Source of the DNA: Sulfitobacter sp. LCG007
GTDB lineage: Bacteria; Pseudomonadota; Alphaproteobacteria; Rhodobacterales; Rhodobacteraceae
Reading direction: 5' to 3'
Assembly: GCF_040801785.1 (NCBI RefSeq)
Contig: NZ_CP161805.1
Location: 620,001-684,000, forward strand
Length of the DNA: 64,000 nt
The position numbers were made by a program, and so were the translations under genes. The notes under the pieces were generated by a model. That model had not been told where the DNA came from, did not search any database, and saw only the letters and a list, made by a program, of their open reading frames with translations. Positions within the stretch are counted from its first letter, which is position 1, and the number at the start of each line of letters is the position of its first letter. Below, piece after piece: positions 63,757 to 64,000 of the stretch.

Positions 63757-64000
63757 GGCCAGCGCCCTCCGCCAGTCCGAGCCGCGTGCGGATCCGCGCC
63801 GCGCCGGCCTGTATCAGCCGGTCCGCTATGATCGCAATGAAGGCGACGCAAAGCCCGGCCACAAGGCCCGCCCCCGCGTCGGCCTTGGTCAGCGCGATAT
63901 AGACCTGCTGGCCGAGGTCGCGGGTGCCGACAAGGGCGGTGATCACGAGCATCGAGAGCGCGAACATGATCGTCTGGTTGAGGCCGAGCAGGATCTCGGG
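63746..64000 (-). CDS. Glycine betaine/choline-type ABC permease, C-terminal part (5' end outside window)
   Basis: The frame is open to base 64000, giving 84 C-terminal residues of a ProW-like permease: LLGLNQTIMFALSMLVITALVGTRDLGQQVY, then a transmembrane helix with LCVAFIAIIADRLIQ. This is the usual end of OpuAB/ProW proteins. The preceding ATPase and binding-protein genes presumably lie outside the window. Confidence 0.85.
   Translation of the reverse strand, partial: PEILLGLNQTIMFALSMLVITALVGTRDLGQQVYIALTKADAGAGLVAGLCVAFIAIIADRLIQAGAARIRTRLGLAEGAGHGP

Overview
The window is a high-GC alphaproteobacterial chromosome segment. It carries a complete photosynthesis gene cluster (PGC, about 984-45913) of the kind found in aerobic anoxygenic phototrophs of the Rhodobacteraceae (Roseobacter group). 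This placement rests on gene content and order: puhA and pufLM reaction-centre genes with a tetraheme pufC instead of pufX, spheroidene-pathway carotenoid genes (crtA, crtC, crtD, crtE, crtF), and the O2-dependent ring cyclase acsF with its partner bciE. The O2-independent cyclase bchE and the LH2 genes pucBA are not in the window.

Layout. (1) 1-817: the 3' end of a protein-kinase-like gene, then cyanase (cynS). (2) 984-16783, minus strand: bchF-N-B-H-L-M-lhaA-puhA-puhB-puhC-bciE-acsF-puhE-hemA, followed by cytochrome c2 (cycA). Most neighbours overlap by 1-11 nt. (3) 17091-22862, plus strand: the regulators ppaA and ppsR, then bchG, a second PucC-family gene and bchP, then a 50-codon ORF of unknown function. 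(4) 22869-35942, minus strand: crtE-crtF-bchC-X-Y-Z-pufQ-B-A-L-M-C-dxs, the classical superoperon order. (5) 36031-38468, plus strand: crtD-crtC. (6) 38446-41518, minus strand: crtI-crtB-tspO. (7) 41604-45913, plus strand: crtA-bchI-bchD-bchO. (8) 45987-64000: a non-photosynthetic flank. It holds two small membrane-protein genes (DUF998, DUF421), a GMC oxidoreductase, a DadA-like oxidase, a polyamine-type ABC transporter operon headed by an amine oxidoreductase, a MocR regulator divergent from an enolase-superfamily enzyme, and a dimethylglycine-dehydrogenase-like operon with choline-kinase-like proteins and the end of a glycine-betaine-type permease.

The PGC genes supply reaction centre and LH1 (puf, puhA), their assembly factors (lhaA, puhB, puhC, puhE, pufQ), bacteriochlorophyll a synthesis from glycine/succinyl-CoA (hemA, bchIDH, bchM, acsF/bciE, bchLNB, bchF, bchXYZ, bchC, bchG, bchP), carotenoids (dxs and crt genes) and the electron donors (cytochrome c2, PufC). 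Six exact TGT-N12-ACA PpsR boxes lie at five promoter regions: bchF/ppaA (two), bchG, bchC (two counted as a tandem pair give a total of seven boxes), crtE/crtD and crtI/crtA. This fits repression by the PpsR encoded in the cluster, modulated by PpaA.

The most noteworthy unexplained signals are these. A 31-bp element, ATTGGTCTG-N16-GGATAT, occurs in the same form and orientation before the enolase-superfamily gene and before the amine oxidoreductase/ABC operon, flanking the MocR gene on both sides. A row of three hairpins lies between pufQ and pufB, two with GCAA tetraloops in the transcript. crtA has its only good ribosome binding site in front of an ATT codon. A palindrome covers the bchG start codon.
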